This document shows, in pieces, positions 61,003 to 64,000 of a stretch of 64,000 bases of DNA; position 1 is the first letter of the stretch; every line of letters begins with the position of its first letter. Below the pieces are notes generated by a model. That model saw nothing but the letters and a program-made list of their open reading frames with translations, did no database searches and was not told where the DNA came from. The DNA is from JAMXLO01 sp963818775 (GTDB taxonomy: Bacteria > Pseudomonadota > Alphaproteobacteria > Acetobacterales > Acetobacteraceae). The position numbers and the translations under genes are program-made. The DNA lies in NCBI GenBank assembly GCA_963818775.1, contig CAWFUF010000016.1, forward strand, positions 59,690 through 123,689. The letters are read 5' to 3'.

Positions 61003-61296
61003 CGCCGGTAGACGCCATGGCGTGTGCAGCCGTGCACAAACTCGGGCGGAAAGTGCTCGCTTACAGGCGAGCCCGGTCCGGTTACCGCTGCCTCAGAGCG
61101 GTGCGGCTCGACCTTGGCAGCCGAGTTACCTTCCTTTCACTGGGATAAGCAAAACCAGCCATGTACCGAAATGGCTGCGCATCCGGCGGGGGTGCCGGTG
61201 CCACCCTGGCACGGGTCCGTGAGTTGGGACGCAGGTACTGCCCCCCTTCGCGTATAGGGGTCTGACCAGCACATTTGCCTATCCTCTGAAACCCCC

Positions 61297-61470
61297 ATGC
61301 AAATCGACCCCTCGGCCGCGCCCCGTTCGCCGGGGCATCCGTTGCCCGAGATACGTGGCCTGGCGCGTGATGTATTGGCCGAGTTGAGCCGAAGCTTTGC
61401 CCGGCTCTACGGGAAAGACGGCCGACCATCGGTGCCGTCGGAGCAGTTGCTGAGCGCCCTGCTGCTTCGG
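61297..61470 (+). pseudogene. N-terminal remnant of an IS5-family transposase
   Basis: SPGHPLPEIRGLARDVLAEL, SFARLYGKDGRPSVPSEQLLSALLL matches the first 50 residues of IS5-group transposases (DUF772 region). The match stops near 61470 and no DDE domain follows. About 290 bases upstream (61003-61296) have no gene and may include the left end of this element. Confidence 0.75.
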
Positions 61471-61618
61471 CGCCGCCGCTCGGAGCCCAATGATCCAGCA
61501 TCGGACTCATCCGGGGAGTTCGTGCTTTTGGTCGCTCAAAGCGTGGTGTGTTGCGGATCTCCGCTTTGTGCAAAACGCGCGACGTATCGGTGGAGATACC
61601 CAATCGCCATTCTGTCAG

Positions 61619-61999
61619 CTATGGGACCAAGCGAGCCCGCAGCGCGGCGTATTCCTTCGCCGAGATCGAGCCGCTCAATTTAAGCCGGTCGAGCTTCTCA
61701 AGTTCGTCCGCGACGCTGAAGCCTACCAAGTGGCGCAATTCCTCACGCGCGTGTTGGGTACGTGCCTGGTTTCGCTCGGCCATGCCTCGTCCCTGTGTCA
61801 ACAGGTAGGCGAATATGCCGATGTAGGGTAATACGATCAGAAGGATCACCCAGAGCACCTTGGTGAACCCGGACACGTCAGGACGGCGGAACAGGTCGCT
61901 GGTAATCGTGATCAGCAACCAGAGCCACAAGATGAACATGAAAACAGTGAAGGCATCAGCCACGAAATTCGTGAATGTAAAACCCCCGTCAAACAGCAT
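61619..61999 (-). CDS. PLDc_N and SHOCT domain membrane protein
   Basis: 126 residues from the ATG at 61999 with GGAGAG upstream. Two membrane helices: residues about 10-32 (FVADAFTVFMFILWLWLLITI) and 43-65 (GFTKVLWVILLIVLPYIGIFAYLL), the PLDc_N pattern with PDVSG between them. The C-terminus has a SHOCT motif (ADELEKLDRLKLSGSISAKEYAALRARL), a short oligomerisation segment. Members are stress-linked membrane proteins of unclear function. Confidence 0.85.
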   Translation of the reverse strand: MLFDGGFTFTNFVADAFTVFMFILWLWLLITITSDLFRRPDVSGFTKVLWVILLIVLPYIGIFAYLLTQGRGMAERNQARTQHAREELRHLVGFSVADELEKLDRLKLSGSISAKEYAALRARLVP

Positions 62000-62369
62000 G
62001 AGCGCTCTCCGACATTTTAGGCGACATTTCCCAGGTGGCCGACGGCTTTGCAGACGGTAGTCGTCGCCAGAGGTTGGTGGCAACGATTTTGTTGCTCAGA
62101 ATCCTGCAAACACCCGTACTGCGGGGCGCTGATGACCAAGATGCGTCTCCCGATCCATAGCTTGGCATTCGGATGTACGCCCAGAGGCGAGGCGTTGCTG
62201 GGCCGGCAAGGCTTGAAGCAGGAAGCGGCCGCTGGTGCAGCCGATTCACCCGGTCAACAATAATCTGCGGAGGAACGCCGAAGTGCCGCGTCCAGAGACG
62301 CCGGCTGGTTCACGGTGGTTGCGGACAATGGGCGCGTTGATACAATGAACACTACTCGGGGGATACGCC
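62000..62369. other. Intergenic region before the Na/Pi cotransporter gene
   Basis: No gene is supported in these 370 bases. A GGGGGA ribosome site at 62358-62363 serves the TTG at 62370. No clear promoter hexamers were seen. Confidence 0.4.
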
Positions 62370-64000
62370 TTGGCAACAATGATCTCCATCCTTGGTGGAG
62401 TGGGCCTTTTTCTTTTGGGCATGGCCGTGATGACCGACGGCTTGAAAGCACTCGCTGGCTCCGCTTTGCGCGGAGTGCTGGCGAAAGCGGCCGCGACGCC
62501 CATGCGCGGCACAATCTGGGGTGCGATCATCACCCTCCTTGTGCAGTCCTCCAGCGCCACGACCATGACTACCATCGGCCTCGTCAGTGCAGGACTGCTG
62601 ACATTCCCTCAAGGCTTGAGCCTTGTTTTCGGAGCGAATATCGGTACGACCGGAACGGGGTGGTTGGTCGCGCTGTTGGGCGTCAGGATTTCACTCACCG
62701 CCGCAGCGCTGCCGATTGTCTTCGTGGGAGCACTCCTCAAACTCGTGGGTCGAGATCGCTGGGCAGGTGCGGGCAGCGCGATTGCGGGCTTTGCGTTGAT
62801 CCTGGTTGGTCTGACAACGCTGCAACAAGGCATGGGTGGATTGGCCGAGCAACTGAACCCCGCGGATCTGCCCAGCGTCATCGGCGAGGCCGGCGTGGCG
62901 TGGTGGTCTGGAATTTTGGGCGTCCTGGTGTTGGTACTGGCTGGGATCCTAATGACGACGGTCATGCAATCTTCGACGGCCGCGATCGCCGTTACGCTAT
63001 CTGCCTTGTATGCCGGTGCGGTCGGGCTGGATCAGGCTGTGGCGCTGGTCATTGGCCAGAACATTGGCACAGCGACCAGCTCTGCGATGGCGGCCGTAGG
63101 CGCAAGTAGCACGGCGAAGAGACTGGCTGTGGCGTATATCGCGTTCAAGCTAGTGGCCGCCGTCGTGGCACTGCTACTTTTCCTTCCGATCGTTCGGCTC
63201 ATGACTCGAGCGTCGGCGAATGTCGACGCCGTCACACTCCTGGCAATTTATCATACAGGGTACAATGTCGTTGGAGTCGCAATTCTGCTGCCTCTGATCG
63301 TTCCCTTCACCAGGATGATTGAGCGCTTCGTGCCAGAGCGGGGCAATCCGCTTACTTTAGGCCTTGATCCCGCGTCACTGACCTCCTCCATCGTCGCCGT
63401 GGAGGCCGGCCGCCGGACAGTGGCTCGCGTGCTCGGATTGCTTTGCTCGTCCGCAGCTAGCTGGCTCGAGAGCACCCTGCGAGGCGGCGAAGCCGCGTAC
63501 ACCATTGATAATGCGACGTTGCATCAGACGTCGGATGCATTGCACGCGACGCGTGAGTTTCTTTCACATGTGACCGACCAGTTGCCGTCGGACGAGGAGC
63601 AGCGGTGGTTCATTAGCACGCTGCACGCCCTGGAGCACACAATTCGATTGGCCGACGCGATCGAGGAGAACGTTAAGATCGAGCCGGGAACGGACGACGT
63701 TGATGAGCGACGCGCCGTCGAACTATGCGCGAAAGCCATGCGAAGCGCGTCTTCGATTGCCACTCTCCTCGTGCACTCGCCCGTGCCGAAGAGTGAGGAG
63801 CCTCGGCCCACCGAGCAGTCGGCTCCGTTCGGCGTAGGTTCTGCCGGAACGGATGCATCGCCGGCGCCCGATCAGGCGATCGCATGCCTCGAACACTGTT
63901 CGACTGAACTGGCCGACCTGCTGCCGTTACATCGCCGCGCAACGCTCGATGCGGTCGCGTCCGGCACGCTGACTGCAAATGACGCCATTGGTCATGTCGA
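62370..64000 (+). CDS. Na+/phosphate cotransporter family protein, C-terminus beyond window
   Basis: Open from a TTG at 62370 (GGGGGA six bases upstream; ATG at 62379 also possible) to the right edge, 543 codons. It starts MATMISILGGVGLFLLGMAV. The two inverted Na_Pi_cotrans repeats carry LLVQSSSATTMTTIG and TTVMQSSTAAIAVTL with GANIGTTGTGW and GQNIGTATSSAM. There are about eight to ten membrane segments up to residue 320. A PhoU-like helical region follows (from about 360). The family imports phosphate with sodium or exports it (YjbB type). Confidence 0.93.
   Translation, partial: MATMISILGGVGLFLLGMAVMTDGLKALAGSALRGVLAKAAATPMRGTIWGAIITLLVQSSSATTMTTIGLVSAGLLTFPQGLSLVFGANIGTTGTGWLVALLGVRISLTAAALPIVFVGALLKLVGRDRWAGAGSAIAGFALILVGLTTLQQGMGGLAEQLNPADLPSVIGEAGVAWWSGILGVLVLVLAGILMTTVMQSSTAAIAVTLSALYAGAVGLDQAVALVIGQNIGTATSSAMAAVGASSTAKRLAVAYIAFKLVAAVVALLLFLPIVRLMTRASANVDAVTLLAIYHTGYNVVGVAILLPLIVPFTRMIERFVPERGNPLTLGLDPASLTSSIVAVEAGRRTVARVLGLLCSSAASWLESTLRGGEAAYTIDNATLHQTSDALHATREFLSHVTDQLPSDEEQRWFISTLHALEHTIRLADAIEENVKIEPGTDDVDERRAVELCAKAMRSASSIATLLVHSPVPKSEEPRPTEQSAPFGVGSAGTDASPAPDQAIACLEHCSTELADLLPLHRRATLDAVASGTLTANDAIGHV

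Overview
The window is a GC-rich chromosomal segment from an alphaproteobacterium. The best guess is Acetobacteraceae or another Rhodospirillales lineage. The reasons are the rpmH-rnpA-yidD-yidC-engB(-argB) order, many branched-chain-amino-acid-type (LIV) ABC importers with small-molecule catabolic enzymes, Tat-like binding-protein leaders, and a STAS-MlaE lipid importer. The genus is inference. The coding strand switches often, and start codons are frequently GTG or TTG with overlapping stop/start junctions.

Layout. 1-3.9 kb (minus): two tandem OmpA-family proteins, a putative lipoprotein, and a two-membrane-segment periplasmic sensor running off the left edge. 4.1-5.6 kb (minus): selA followed one base later by a tRNA-Sec gene. 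5.7-9.5 kb (plus): a TadG-like VWA protein, then a GNAT acetyltransferase, an N-formylglutamate amidohydrolase with a frameshift, and an isochorismatase-like hydrolase. 9.5-30.3 kb: a transport and catabolism block. It holds two full LIV importers (14.5-19.7 kb minus, with a haloacid-dehalogenase gene inside the operon; 25.8-30.3 kb plus, with fused LivH-LivM), an orphan binding protein with an acyl-CoA ligase, a ThDP enzyme, an amidohydrolase, a chromate transporter, a GFA protein, a carboxymuconolactone decarboxylase-like protein, an alpha/beta hydrolase and argB. 30.3-31.3 kb: a PIN/ribbon-helix-helix toxin-antitoxin pair with a perfect inverted repeat in its promoter. 31.3-34.5 kb (minus): engB, yidC, yidD, rnpA, rpmH and a clear sigma70-type promoter. 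34.6-38.2 kb (plus): a TVP38-type membrane protein, a disulfide reductase-like flavoprotein and an orphan histidine kinase.

38.2-48 kb is a mobile-element island. An IS66-type element cuts off a trans-aconitate methyltransferase gene. It is followed by a three-gene large-serine-recombinase element next to an IS3 remnant, then a complete IS3-family element with a likely frameshift site. Beyond these lie a wrbA/LysR divergent pair whose leader preserves the first codons of a deleted pirin gene, and an IS630 remnant. 48-50.8 kb has two pirin genes and a frameshifted LysR gene related to the first. 51.1-54.5 kb encodes a SAM-adenylate cyclase-ATPase-TPR signalling protein. 54.5-56.8 kb is decayed DNA with remnants of an MFS transporter, a beta-flower-type repeat protein and a resolvase. 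56.8-64 kb carries a small secreted protein, a four-gene Mla-type lipid transport operon, an IS5-family remnant, a PLDc_N/SHOCT membrane protein and a Na/Pi cotransporter-family gene that runs off the right edge.

No CRISPR array, rRNA or complete phage was seen. The most interesting candidates are the selA/tRNA-Sec junction, the dehalogenase embedded in a LIV operon, the insertion of a transport block plus toxin-antitoxin between engB and argB, and the WrbA-LysR module with a pirin scar.
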